This document shows, one piece after another, positions 36,891-50,054 of a stretch of DNA of 64,000 nucleotides; the first letter of the stretch is position 1, and every line of letters begins with the position of its first letter. The stretch covers positions 8,294,614 to 8,358,613 of the forward strand of contig CM055320.2 in NCBI GenBank assembly GCA_029255685.2. Reading direction: 5' to 3'. The position numbers and the translations under genes were made by a program. This DNA comes from Silene conica. Taxonomy: Eukaryota > Streptophyta > Magnoliopsida > Caryophyllales > Caryophyllaceae. Under the pieces are notes generated by a model, which had not been told where the DNA came from, made no database searches, and saw only the letters and a list, made by a program, of their open reading frames with translations.

Positions 36891-37660
36891 ATTTTACCAA
36901 AACAAAGTCTTTTAAAATTTGTCACTTTTACAGATTGCATTAGTCACATTTGAACACATGCCTCACACGACTTATCCTATATTCATATCATTCTAAGATA
37001 GTAGTGTAGCAAACAAATCCCTAACAAACACATTATCCTCAACTCCTTAACAATGTAGTTATCCTAAAGAACGTAGATATATAAATTAGTGCGAGATCAA
37101 TCAACTATTCGAGTAAAAATGGTACCCAAAAATAATAAAATTGATACACAATATAAAATGTGAAAAATAAAAATAGTTATAATTGAAAATAAAGCATACA
37201 CTTAATCTAAAAACATATACGAAGTATCAAACAAAATAAAATACACACTTTAACTTGTAATTAATCATTAAAAAATACGATCAACATAAAAAAAATTACA
37301 AAAAAAAATAAAAAAATATTTTCAACGACTTATCGAGAACCCGACTCGACGGATCTTTATCCTCCACGACTCCACGAGGCCTCACAAAAAAAGTTATGAG
37401 GAAAAAAACATTGAAAAAACAAGATCAAGATACACACAAAAAGCACCTTTCATTTTTGTAGCAACCCCCACAACTCCAAAGCTTCACAAGGCCACAACGC
37501 AAACTCAAAACAATACACACAAAAACAAGAGTGAAAGCAATTGGTTATTGGTATTGGTATCTATCGACCTCTTAACCCATTTTTGTAGCACTCAATTTTC
37601 ACCCAATTAACTAACATTGTTTTCCCCCCTCAATTTCTCCCTTTTTCTTCTTTGATTTTT
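36891..37660. other. Upstream region of the DnaJ gene
   Basis: AT-rich spacer with A-runs, no open frame of note and no recognised repeat. The DnaJ gene's promoter should lie near its end. Confidence 0.4.
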
Positions 37661-37766
37661 TCTGCAATTTCAACAAAATAAAACCCCAACTTGTGTTCTG
37701 TGTAACATTTACGCGATCTTTTCAACTTGGCGCCCTTCATTTTTATTGACATCTAAACCCTAGCAG

Positions 37767-39219
37767 GTAGTACTCTCAATTTTAGTTTTTGGTTTTTATT
37801 TGTTTTTGTTTTGTTTTTTGTTGATTTGAAGTGGGTTTTTGTTGAATTTATCTGGGTTTTGTTTAGTTTTTGTAATTTGTTGTTGGAAATATAGTCTTGG
37901 ATTTTGATTTGTTGCGATATTAGTGAGTTGAATTTGCTTAATTTGGGTTTGTTTTGTGTTCTACTGGTATTTGTGAGATGGGTTTTGCTTAATTGATTAA
38001 GTAGATTGTGGTAATGTATAAAATGGTGAAAAAATGGATTGAGTATTTTCTTCGATTCTCGGGTGAATTAATTATGAAGTGCTATAAGGTAATCGATTTC
38101 TTGAAAAAGAACTCTGCGATGATTAGGCAATTGTAGAGGGTGCCTTTTGGTTAGGAGGATTTATAGTGAGCTATCAGAAGTGTTTGATTAGGGAGTTCAG
38201 AGAGAGTGATTGTGGGTTGACCGTTATTCTGTAGAGAAAAGTGATTGAGCCGATTAGTTGCGAAGGTCAACATGAAGTAATGCTGAGAATATTGCTGATT
38301 TAGTTAGCAAAGGAGTTCAGGAATTTTTGTAGTTGGACTGTTGGAGCGGGAGAGTTTGCCGCTTTGAGAGGGTTGAGCATGGAGTGGAACAGCCTCTAAA
38401 AGAGGGAATCGTGGCAAATAACAATCAAAGTTAACGGAAGCAAAATGCACCGAATGATGCTCTTTTCTTGCTTCCTTTTGTTAAAATTGGATATCAAATC
38501 ATCAAAAAGCTATTGCCAGTTTTGTGGCACACCGCACACTTCTAGAGTCCTAGAATGAAAAAGCTTTGTGCTTATATGGTGGCCATTTGTTTAGATGATG
38601 GAATGTCCGTCATGGGTATATGTATAAGTTTTTGACTCGCAGATTTGTGGCAGTTTTTTTTTTCTTAAAGTGAAATGTCAAATTGCTCGGCATGAGTATG
38701 CAGTATGCTAGGTAGTATGATCAGTCTGAGTAATGCAGTTGATAAATTTAGATTTAAAACCATGATCGGAAATTTGTTAGTGAAATCGTTTTATTGGTCC
38801 GAAAACACTCCGCTAAATAATTCAACTTGCATTTCTGAGAGATTTCTGACACTCAATGACTGGATTATCACTCTTAAAGATAGTTTGCATCTTCTCTTAA
38901 CCAAGATAAGTTAGCGAGATACCTATGAGTCTACAATGCTTCAAAAGAACATGCAGAAAAAGGAGTTCATTCCTCTTAAATATCATTTTTAATGCTCTTC
39001 GTTCATGAGTCCAAGCAAATGGAGTGTTTTTAAGTGAATGTAGGGAATATTAATATTGGAAGATGACATAGTTATAGATGTTCAGTTTTTCTGCTTTCCC
39101 TTTCCATTGAAGCTTTTTCTTTGGAAGCGAATATAACACCTGGCAGTTTCTATCTGTTCTACTGATCTGAAAAAAAGTGACATAAACTCATAGACCTGCT
39201 TTCTTGTTCTGTTTGACAG
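37767..39219 (+). other. Probable 5' UTR intron of the DnaJ gene
   Basis: A TAGCAG/GTAGTA donor at 37766/37767 and a TTTGACAG acceptor at 39218-39219 frame a T-rich 1.45-kb stretch. About 100 bases of leader follow before the ATG at 39324. A long T-rich first intron is common in plant housekeeping genes. Confidence 0.5.
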
Positions 39220-39323
39220 ATAGGAACTATCTACAGCGTTATTTTGCCGATTTGGCACAAGCTGGCCATGTGATTAAGTGTATTGTTTTCATATTTGTGC
39301 AAGTGTTGCGCAAATTTTTGTGA

Positions 39324-42300
39324 ATGGCTCGTAAAGGAAATCAACCAAAGCGAGGAATTGATCAAACATCATCAAAGAGTAGTAGAAAGGATCCAGAGTT
39401 AAAAGTGGTTGCTGATGACCTCCTCGACAATGAACAGCATAGTTCGCCGTTGATGGCGGGTATTAACAGTACATCTCTTTCTGGGGATGGGAGAAAAAAG
39501 AACAGAAAAGCCAGGAATGTAGTCACAAGGGGTGATTTGGTGGATGATATGGGTAATGGGCCCTCGGTGCTTGATAACAGCGTATCGTGTGAGGATGTGC
39601 AAGATATTGGCCGAGTCCACTCTAATATGTCACATGCAAGATATCATAGACATAAAAGTGTGAATGGTACCTCCGGTCACTCAACAAACGAATCGTATGC
39701 AGCAAACAGGCTTGATAAAGTGAACTATTTCTGTCATCTTGCTCTTGAAAGCTTAAGGCCTTATGTCATGTCTATTTTGCGGACTTCAAATGGATGGCTT
39801 GAAAAGCATCGACCTTTCTTCATTTCTGTAGCAGATAAGATAAATGGAGCTCGTGATTACATACGATGGAAGTTTGTTCTGACCTATCCGATTGTTTTGA
39901 GATGGCTATTTCACGTTGGCAACATAATGCTACTTGTGTCAATGCTTTGGTTGGATTGTGCTCTTCGTGGCATGGCCTCATTTCTGAGGATGGGAACAAC
40001 ATCCTTTCTCGCTGTTCTGTGGTTTAGCATTTTTTCAGTTGTTGCAATGATTGGGACGTTCAAATTTCTGCTTATCTTGGTAAGTTATGTTCATACTTGT
40101 GCTTGCCTATTGACAAATTAGATATCATTTATTAGTGACTGTCTTTCTCATTGTCTGATGATTATGCGCAAGTATTCAATTCTGTAAGACCACTGTTGAT
40201 AAATTGTATAAAAGTTGGGTGCTGTTTTATACCTAGTTTAGAATAAGAAAGACAAAAATCTATTCAGTAGTCAAATGGAGCGAAAAAAACTACTCCGTAT
40301 CCATTTATAATTTATCCCCAAATGTGTGACAGTTTATCGTTTTCCCTTTGTTCAATGCAATCCTCGACTCATCGTCAAGTCATATGTAAAGTCGTAAACA
40401 ATGTTTCCCCCTTTTAGCGCGGTTAAAATTGTGTACCCTCTACTCAATTTTGACGTACTGAGGTAATATTGTTTTCTTGGCCATAAACTTGAGCAAGACA
40501 CTACTCAATATAAACAAGAGATGTCTGTGGATGCCTAAAAGAACAGTCATCGACTTCCGGCAATACAAGATCGTATGTGATTCCCTCCCTAGGCTTAGAA
40601 CTGACTGACCACTCTCCGAACACTTGTATTTGCTAGGAAGCCGATTTTGTGGAAATTGTCCTTTAGCATAAGCAAATTTATACTCAGATTGCTTAAGCAT
40701 ATTTATAGTCAGATCCCCCTCGTTCTGAACTGAAAAACAAATGATTCTAGAATAAAAATACCAATCGACTGATGTGAGCTTGAAAAGCAGCTAGTTCTGT
40801 CAAAATGTTTAGAAGAGCTGCATTGAAAACGCTCATGTGGAGTCGAGTCCCATCTGTATGCTTATCTCTACCTTTCCTCTGATCAATGCTCGCACAAGGA
40901 CAGAAAGGAAGCGTGCTTCTCGCACTTCAATAAGATCCTCTTTTAATCTTGTATTTCCAGTAATGAAGTCTGTCATATTTAGAAGAGCATATGAGATTAT
41001 TTATAAGTTTTAAGTTTCGTACATGTTCTGACAAAACAAGATGATTTATTGCAGACATTGACAATGACAAAAGAAAGAAAAGATAAAACGCAGACACTTG
41101 CTTAAATTCCTGCTTATAAGAATATGTCCAGTAGATTATATGCTTATACCTTGGTGTCCTCGATCGATAGTTACTATTCCTGTTAAAAAAGAAAAGAAAT
41201 ATATCCGCTTGATTCTGCTGCCTGCTTCATTAAAAAAGATTAATTTCTTGACGCCAAAATACATTTAAGTTGAGAGTACTTCACATAGGGGGCTTAATAA
41301 AAGAACAACTGCTGTTAGTTAGGACTATATACTGCTCTAGTACCAATAGGCAGTAGGTTTTGCCTCTTACTACTCAAAACCTACTGTCTAGTGGCCAAGT
41401 TAATGATAAGCAATTCTGCTCATGACTAACCATTTTGGCCGTAGTCTTCGGTCTGTTTGAGATGTAACAAATGTTGCACTTAGGAACTGTGGTGGTGCTC
41501 TGAGTGTGGCTATGTCTGAGGCTTGATTCAGTAATTACTTGTGTAGCTACGTTATGTCACTATCTCAGAATCAAGGAAATTATCCTTGTCCATATGATAA
41601 GTGTGTCAACTGTTAAAGCATATGTGATATACTCTTTGCCGGGAATCAGCATGTTACTATTGGACCTTTGAAATCCTTATTTCTATTCTAGGCTGACTTT
41701 CAAGTGCTTGCGTTAAGATTCTAATCTTACAAAATTTTTGATGTACAGGCTGTTGCTGCCTTGCTTGGAGTTCTGGTAGGATTTGTTATCTCATTATCAA
41801 TAATTGCAGTTAGTGGAGCAGTTGTTCTGTGGTTATACGGAAGCTTTTGGACAACCTCTTTTATCATTGTTTTGGCAGGTGAGGGTTTAATCTTTAACGC
41901 ATTCTATAAGTTGATTTTATGAGCAGTGTAACTGTCATTATAACTTCTGAAAAAAATTGATTCTCATACAAATTGCAGGATTGGCATTCATAGCAAACAA
42001 TGAGCGCCTTGCTTTACTGATAACCACTGTCTATTCAGTATATTGTGCTTGGGCATATGCTGGGTGGCTTGGATTACTTTTAGCATTGAATTTATCGTTC
42101 ATTTCAAGTGATGCACTCATATACTTCTTGAAACATAACATTGATGAGCAAAGAAATGAGTCATATGCACGAACAGATGGATTTTTTAATGAACGAAGCT
42201 CCTTTGCTGGTAAAGCACATGCTCCACATTCTGACATTGGTTCAGGGGAATCAGTAGATCGGAATGCTGGTGACACTTCTACCAGTGGGACTGATTCTGA

Positions 42301-44649
42301 AATTACATCGGAAGATGAAATTGTTCGTTTGCTAAATTGTGCTGATCACTACTCGGCTTTGGGTTTAGCCCGATACCATGAAGTAGATGTGTCTATACTG
42401 AAAAGGGAATATAGGAAGAAGGTACTGATTTCTTCATATCCAATGCCACATTTTTGCTGTTTAATCATTGTGTAAATTTGCTCACGCTTCTTACCTTTTT
42501 ACCCTTTTGACCTTTTCACCAATAATTTTATTCCCTTCCAAGTTCCATCCTTGAGAACTCTTAGGGAATCTCCAATTGTAAGAGCTACTTACCAACTTTC
42601 CCTATTGCCTCATCTCATCACCCCAATCCATCTAGTTAAAGACGAGTTCTCCTAAAAACCCACACGCATCGATGATAATGGGTTTCATATTTTCTCTATG
42701 TCTTTATTTGCAAAAACCAAGGAAGCAACTCAAAAAGAACGTACTCAAACTTAAGGGTGATCGCCAATGCTCTTTTTCCCCCAGAAGTTCTTCAATAAGG
42801 AACATTTTGCTGAAAATCAACAATTCTAATGAAGACAAGCCTTAGCACCTATACCCAAGGCCCGTTAACATAGACTGTTAGCCCGTTATCTTCTTAAATT
42901 CCATTGGTGTAACTGTGTAAGGCACCCATGGTATTAATGGGTTGCAGCTTGTATGCAAGTCTTCACTTGCACTTTCGTTTAGCTACTCATTCTTGCTACG
43001 AAAAAGTGGTACTTTGGTCAAATTATCTAACCGGACCTTATTTCACCTGAATACTTAATTCTCTTTGTTGTCTATAGGCAATGCTTGTTCATCCTGATAA
43101 AAACATGGGTAACGAAAAGGCTGCAGAAGCTTTTAAGAAACTTCAAAATGCATATGAGGTATCTTGTCTTTGTGTCTTGCTGTTTTCTTACCTTTCTTGA
43201 TCTTGCTTTTGTATCATGCTTATTTTCTCTTCTCTTGGGAAATTGTTTATGTTAGATCTTACTGGATTCTCTGAAAAGAAAAGCTTATGATGATGAACTT
43301 AGGAGGGAGGAGTTGCTGAACTATTTCTGCCGATTTCAGAGTACCTCTCAAAAGGTTTTTTTTTGCTCTGTGTTTCTCTCTTGTTGCTTGTAATCCAAAC
43401 TGATGTGTCAAGTACGAAATGTGAATTCTGTCATGTGGTTGAATTTGCCTCATAGCAATCTAATCACTTGTGCTTAACCTGAATTTTGGTTTTAAATTTC
43501 CCAAGTAGAATAACTACAAGTAAAAAATAAAAAATAATGTTAATTTTTAGTCCGCTTGAACTTTAACATATGATGATGTGCAGAATGGACGACATGGCTT
43601 CTTTCCTAATGGATTTACTCGCCCCGAGGGTGATGGAGAGGACCTTTCGGGTGAGTCGAGGAGAATTGCATGCAAGAAGTGTGGAAACTTTCATATGTGG
43701 TTCCAAACCAAGAAATCCAAGTTAAAAGCGAGATGGTGCCAGGTTTGTCAAATTTAGGTTTTTTTGTGTATAAATTACGCCGTTGGTTGTGCCAATTGCT
43801 GTTGTTCAAGTGTACATTTATCTTCCTACATGCATTATCTGATAATTTCTCTTGCTGTAGGATTGCAAGGATTTCCATCAAGCTAAGGACGGGGATGGTT
43901 GGGTTGAACAGTCTTCCCAGCCTTTGCTCTTTGGGATATTACAGAAGGTAACAAACTAACAATCGAGTATTATTGGAAATAATGGTATCAAATAAGCCCT
44001 TAATCCCCTCCCTTGTTCCTACCATGGTACCTAAATAAGCCTTTCTTTTACAAGTTAGTCATATTTTGCGCGAGGGACTCCTTAGAAATAGTGAGAAGAA
44101 GTTTTAATTTCTTTCGGTTGGATATGGTTTGCAGGTCGATGTACCCATTGCTTATGTTTGTGCTGATAGCAAAGTGTTTGATGCCACAGAATGGTACATC
44201 TGTCAGGTAAATGATCCTTAGCATCCTTACGAAGTTAAATTTCACCGTGCTCTTTTTCTCACTTCCTAGGCGAAATATTGGCTATATACTCAAATCTAAT
44301 CAACTTTAGTCAAACTGTGCATTTGTAGGGAATGAGATGTGCTGCAAACTCTCACAAACCAAGCTTCCATGTCAATACTAACATTACAAAGAACAGTCAC
44401 GGGAAAGGACCAAGTTCATTTCACAGGGGTGGGCCCACAGCATCCAACATGGAGGAGAACATGACCGAGGAAGAGTTCTTCGAATGGTTGCACAGCGCTA
44501 TGCAATCCGGGGCGTTTGATAACTTTACTGGGAATGATATTCCTGAGACGCACACAAAATTTAGCGCCAAGAATGCAGGTGGGACACAAACTAGTGGTGG
44601 CAGTAGTAGCAGCAGTAAAAGAAAGAAAAAGGGTAAGAAGCAGTGGTAA
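39324..44649 (+). CDS. Membrane-anchored DnaJ/Jiv-domain co-chaperone (DNAJC14-like)
   Basis: Nine coding exons give 715 residues: 39324-40079, 41749-41878, 41979-42421, 43078-43158, 43256-43354, 43584-43742, 43861-43947, 44135-44206, 44329-44649. All phases fit. The N-terminus is hydrophilic and basic. About residues 185-365 form several membrane helices (for example VGNIMLLVSMLW and LGVLVGFVISLSII). The J domain starts at about 418 (DHYSALGL) and has the Hsp70-stimulating HPD motif at 448-450. Residues 540-620 are Cys-rich (CKKCG, RWCQDCKD, WYICQGMRC) and match the Jiv/cleavage-inducing chaperone domain. The C-terminus is Ser-rich and ends in a basic KRKKKGKKQW. It probably sits in the ER membrane and recruits Hsp70; the location is inferred from the DNAJC14 family. 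Confidence 0.9.
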
Positions 44650-46434
44650 AAGATACAAGGAAACTGAGTGTCGTTGTAATGTTGCTCACTCACATCCTAA
44701 AATTTTACTTGTTACTGTCCGCATACTTGTGATTTGTATCGGCTGTTGTCGCCAAATGAGGCAGTGATGCAAAGTTTTCCGACCCCGTCTGTAGCCCTTA
44801 CGTTTCAGTCCACTTTTTGTTTGGTTTTACTCGGTTTTGAGCCGTGTAGTTTGTTTCTGGGCAGTGCACTCCTACAAAAGAGCAGTGGTTCCATTTTCGA
44901 GAAAAAAAAAATAAAATAGTGTTGCTTTGAGCATAGGCATAGAAAATCGATCAACTAGACACCGTATCTTGGTTATGGCTCACTGTAGAGAGGTTTCATC
45001 TCAAGTCGAACACTGTTTTTGGTTCTGATAGAGTAGTTTATTTAGGTGAAAAAAGAAATCCAGGCACTGACGAGTTGATGATGAATCACAAGAAGCTTTG
45101 GGACGACAAGTTGATGATGAATCACAAGAAGCATTTGGACGATAACTAAACACGCAAAATTTACCATATCAAGTTCAACATTATTTGCTGTCAACAAAAC
45201 AAAAAAAAATGAAAAAAATGAAAAAGTTCAACATTGTTATTCAGTACCCAGAAGTTTCAACATTGTCAGCATTTTCACTCTGTTTTACTCTGTATTTTCA
45301 CTGGTGGTGTTATATTTGTAGAATCATACGAAGCTGTGGAACTTCGGAAAGAGTGGTTTGCCACCATGTGGGTTCACATACTCGAAACCAAACTAAGTAG
45401 GTGGTGTCGAAACTCAATTTTTTGTTGTAAAGGGGGCCATAAAGGCATATCGAGACATATGACCCGCATTCCACAAGGTTGAGTCCAAAGTTCAGGTCAA
45501 TCAACATTAATCAAGTGATTATCTAGTCAAAATTCAGAATAATGTTTATACAATAAGTATGGTGGAAGATGGTGACTATCCGTTTCTTCAAAAGACGGGC
45601 AAAATGTTATTATTTTAACCTCAAATGTAGCCAGTATAATTTTTTAGGTTAACAGGTTATTTTTTCAAATGGTCACATTTGTCCTTAAAATGATGACATT
45701 TGGTATGAAAAAGTTTAGGTTAAGGGTAGGCCTTACCCATTCAAAGGCCAGGGCAGACCATCGGCCTCTTTGAGGGCTTAAAGTGGTGTTTACCAATTGT
45801 CTACCAACATAGCTATATTTTAACTCAATGAGAATCGAATCCCTGAGTTCATGGCCAGAAGGTGGATTCTTTAACATTGGGGTCAACCCATGTTGGTTAC
45901 AGTGAGAATTTGTAATGTTCATAAGCTCAATTATCTTATCGGAATATCTGATTATCACAAATTTCATTTATTTGTGTCACAAGTGGGGTGAGACAAGTTT
46001 GCTAGTGAAAGGTCAAGTGGAGAGGGTAGGTGGGAGAGGTCACAAGAATGTGACCGTTATAGACAAGACGGACTGTTTATTTATATTCTAAACTTGAATT
46101 AATTAAGTTAATAATAAACAAAAATTATTTCAGTTTTTGTTTACCTAATTTATAATCGAGTTTTCAACTAAGTCGAGTCATTATTTTATCACCTATCACC
46201 TTTGACATGGTGGTTTGATTCAAGGTGAATAAAAATCCCGGGTTATATCGATTACCGATTGTACCTAAAACCCGATCGATTCAGATCTACAATACGTTTT
46301 AAGCGATTTAGATCAGATTTCGAGTCGAGACCGTCTTAACCCCCTCTTAAACCACCCCTCACCAACACTACACTTAATCACAGAGGCGCGCACCCTTTCT
46401 ATCCACTCCTCTCTCTCAATCAAACACCATTTCA
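44650..46434. other. Spacer between the DnaJ and S6-like genes
   Basis: Contains the DnaJ 3' UTR, a 35-bp direct duplication (unit GACGAGTTGATGATGAATCA plus CAAGAAGC, about 45070-45142) and the SINE-like segment at 45708-45905. No further gene is supported. Confidence 0.5.
45708..45905 (-). mobile_element. tRNA-related SINE-like repeat
   Basis: On the minus strand the 5' part reads AACCAACATGGGTTGACCCC and then AATCCACCTTCTGGCC, followed by GGATTCGATTCTC, an imperfect B box. An A-box-like TGACCCCAATG precedes it at tRNA-like spacing. No clear tail or target duplication is visible, so it is a decayed copy. Confidence 0.45.
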
Positions 46435-49400
46435 ATGGATACCCTTATTACTTCAACCTCCAACCCATCAATCTCCTTCCTTTCGCCTTCCCTCTCAAAC
46501 CAATCTTCTGGGTTTTCATTTAATTTCAATTCTTGCTTCATAATTCGAAATGGGCATTCTTCATTTCTACCAATTTCATCTCATAATTTGCTTGGTAGTA
46601 GTAGAAGGAGGTCATTAATGGTGGAAGCGAAAAAGGGTAATCAAAATAAGAATAATAAAGTTGATTCTCATAGTTTTGCTCCTAAATCTGATGAAACTTT
46701 TTTTCCTGAAGCTGTTCTTCTTAAAAAGGTCTTCTTTCTCGCTCTCGCTCGGTCTTGCTTAAGACCGTCTTAACTTAAAACCTCTCACAACGTCCTTTTA
46801 TTTCAACCTCTACTTTAATCGGGTGTCACTGTGTGAGAGCCGTCTTAAGTTAAGACGGTTTTAAACAAGAATTTGTGCTTCTTTTTGTGACTCTTTTGAA
46901 TTACTTTGGTTAATTTTAGTAGCTTTTGCTGTTTTTGTTTGTACTTTTGTGTGTTTTGGTTGGTTTTTGTGTTGTTAAATGTTAATTTGGAATTTCAGTT
47001 TAATGTTTATAATTATTTTGAAAATGGATTGTTTTTTTTGGTGTTGAAATTGTTATGGTTATTGTTTTATTGTATGTTTTGGGAAGGTTGAGCTTGAATT
47101 GATGTTTGTTCTTAGAATCTTTACTTGGGTTGTTTTCGTTTCGAGTAAAGTTGCGATTTTTAATCCAATTTAGGCAGCACAGCTTGAAATGTTTGTTAAT
47201 CTGTAGTATTATGTAAGGGTTTTCAATACGAAATATGGAGATGGGTTTTTAGTTGTGCTTTAGGGGTGTGTTTATGAATTTGTAGAGCTTGAAATCTAAC
47301 TTGGTTCTTGATGATTAGATAGTCTGTTAATCTACTAGTAGTTCGTAGCTTGAAATTGTTGTAGCTTAAAAGCCGAGGTGGGAAAGCTAAGCTATGCTAC
47401 TAGGAAGTTGCTCGATCATTGGAGATGCTCTTAGCGAAGTCTTTTGGAGCTGACTTGCCAAATTTGTTGAAGTTGAGCAAAATAAGTAAAGATTTAGTTT
47501 GGGGAACATGCTTTTGTTCACCGGTCTCAGGTGTGACAGTGGGAGACTGAAGGACCAAAATCCTTGTATATTTATCGTTTATTTATAGGATTGAACAGTT
47601 TGTTTCACGGGGCAGGCTGATCATATAAGGTTTTATCGTAGTCTGACATGTTTTGAGTGGTCACTCTATGCCCCTCTAGCCGCTTTGTTTCATGGGTATT
47701 CTGCGTGTTATACATTTTGTTTCAATTTCAGCCGTGAAAGATATTTATTGTATGCTTTTGAAAATTTAGAAAAAGATCCAGGAAGATGGCACAGCATTGC
47801 CTGAATTCGCAGATGAAGATGAAGGTAAATTATCTTAGTATGAAATATTTCTCCGATATAATCAGACAGCTTTTTCATCGGGTTGCAGTTTGCTTATGGG
47901 TTAACGTTTGTGTACACTGCAGAGGAACTTTTCGAGTTTTTGAACCTTCAGCTGGAAAGTGATTTAGATGCTGACCAGAGTGAGCGCTCTAACTTTTACA
48001 TTTCTATTTTCTTATATTGGAGATTACTTTCATTGTTAATCTCTTAGTCGTATTGTTTTCCAAAATGGCATAAGAGAAATAACTAAACATCACTATTCTT
48101 TCCCGTCTTTTCTGCTAATTTCCTTCAGATATAGTACACCCTCCTCGACTTTTCACTTAAAATTTCTTTTTGGCCTATATATATGCTCTTCCTTTTGCTC
48201 TGTACTGATGGTATCCTGCATTTGTGACTTAGCCTTTTAAACGTTTACCTGATCGTGCTACAAATTGCTTAACTGCGTTTGAAACAATGGTTAACATTGT
48301 GAACCTCTTAATTAATCATGTTCGTTTCCTTCTTTGTATACAGTGCGTCACTATGAAGTGGTTTATATGATCCATCAAGATCACAAGGACAATGTTGAGG
48401 ATGTGAATAACAAGATCCAAGGTAATTGCTTGTATCTTTTTTCTGTATTTTCATAATTGTTTGTCGAAAGGATGTTTTTTTTATTTGCGTCAGTGTTGTC
48501 TTTAGACATGGTAACTCTATAAAATACCCGACTTTCCTTGTTTGTCTTATACATTGTTCTCGTTAGATGGAAAATTTAAGTCATTCAATCAACGGATAGA
48601 GGCCATGAGAACTTTATGAAAGCATTGTGGAGTGCTTTACTCTCAATAGATTTAAGTCGTGTACTCTGGTAGTGGTCGTAAAAGATTTTAGTGTTTCCAT
48701 TGTGTTAACCTATGCAATACTGGCAGAGGCGAGCGATTCCAGGATTAATTGGACGTGGGTGCGAAAAACTAACGAAATTACGAAAGTTGCGGATTTATGT
48801 TTATATAATAAAATTTGGTTCTAACAAAATACTTTATTTTTGTGATTGGGAAAATATACATAACACAAATGGTAAAAAAGCCATTGAACCCATGACCTTA
48901 AACAAGTAAAACCTACGCCCAACCACTAGACCAACATCGTTAATATGTCTATTTATTACACAAAATTATACTCATTTTTTAACAAGGGGGTGCAGGTGCA
49001 TCCCCTACACCCCGTCCATAATCGCCTCTGTATACTGCAACAGTGACTTGCATACGACCTTTAGCTCACGGACCTTCAAATTAAGATGCTGGAAAAACTG
49101 GTTGAAGTGGAAGTATAGAACCGTGGATATGGATACCATCTACCTTTCGAATTTCTTAAATTCTTACTCTTTATTTGGCTGAGACTTCCTTTTCTGTTTG
49201 TCATATGGCGCTCTTCTATGCCTATGGAAATTCATGAATGGATTCGGAGGGATAGTGCTGTCATTTTTTTTTTCTAATGTTTTTATCGTAACATTAGAAA
49301 CATTATCAGAGCATCTCAAAGGTTAATAGTAAAAACCTTTTCAATGACAATGAAAATTGCGCAAAGATTGCATTGACTGAACTACTGCGAAATTTAGTGT

Positions 49401-50054
49401 AAAGTATTTTAGCGAGTCATTTTGCGTTACTCCATACTCTAAAGCGGTAAAGCCAATTGGTCATCTTACTATTTTAGCGCAAAGATTGCATTGACTGAAC
49501 TACTGCGAAATTTAGTATCAATTATTTTAGCGAGCCATTTTGCGTTACTAACTGCATATTCTGTTTCAGATTTTATAAGAGAGAAGAAAGGGAGAGTATG
49601 GAGGTTTAGTGATTGGGGCATGCGGAGACTGGCTTACAAGATACAAAAAACAACACATGCCCACTATATTTTGATGAATTTCGAGTTAGGAACCCAGTGG
49701 ATCAACGAGTTTAAGCAGATTCTAGACCAAGATGAGAGAGTGATTCGACATCTGGTAATCAAGCGGGAAAAAGCCATCACAGAAAACTGTCCGCCGCCTC
49801 CTGAGTTCCACACGTTGCGAGCTGACATGGTGGATGAATATGAAGTTGACGACATGGAGGAAGACGAGGATGAAGATGACGAAGAGGTGGATGATGGCTA
49901 TGAAGCAGACTCAGAAGGCGATGAGGCGGACTCAAAAGGCGATGAAGATGATGAGATTGATGTCAAAAATGTTAGCAGTAGCCAAGAAACGGATAATCAA
50001 AAGCCCATACTCAAAGGAAATTCAAATACAAAACGCGAGAAGGTGCTTAGCTAA
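46435..50054 (+). CDS. Plastid ribosomal protein S6-like (RFC3-like)
   Basis: Five exons, 46435-46728, 47770-47824, 47923-47979, 48344-48421 and 49570-50054, give 322 residues. The first ~60 are Ser/Asn-rich, poor in acidic residues and end SSRRRSLMVEAKK, as chloroplast transit peptides do. Residues 136-227 are a bacterial-type S6 domain (MRHYEVVYMI, then WGMRRLAYKIQK and HYILMNFE). The rest is an acidic tail (about residues 240-290, mostly Asp/Glu), unusual for S6 and longer than in ordinary bS6. The stretch FFPEAVLLKK..LPEFADEDEEELFEFLNLQ before S6 fits, from memory, Arabidopsis RFC3 (At3g17170), a plastid S6-like protein linked to fatty-acid composition and root development. It probably acts in plastid 30S assembly or translation. 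Intron 4 contains a hAT-like element and a direct duplication. Confidence 0.88.
46748..46878. mobile_element. Small foldback MITE in S6-like intron 1
   Basis: Inverted arms TCTTGCTTAAGACCGTCTTA and TAAGACGGTTTTAAACAAGA border a short centre. The arms resemble the ends of the Mutator-type MITEs elsewhere in the window (GACGG motif, CAAGAATTTGTG edge). It begins 20 bases after the exon 1 donor. Confidence 0.6.
48724..49030. mobile_element. hAT-like short element in S6-like intron 4
   Basis: Inverted ends CAGAGGCGAGCGAT and CAGAGGCGATTATG (the second reverse-complemented) are typical hAT ends. Flanks AATACTGG and TATACTGC agree at six of eight positions, a worn 8-bp target duplication. Inside, the minus strand carries TGGTCTAGTGGTT and GGGTTCAATGG at tRNA-like spacing, so a tRNA-type sequence appears to be carried by the element. 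Confidence 0.6.
49359..49550. repeat. Direct duplication of ~75 bp before S6-like exon 5
   Basis: GCGCAAAGATTGCATTGACT and the following ~55 bases occur at 49359-49435 and again at 49478-49550, with a few differences. The second copy ends 20 bp before the exon 5 acceptor and lies in its polypyrimidine/branch-point zone. Confidence 0.85.
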
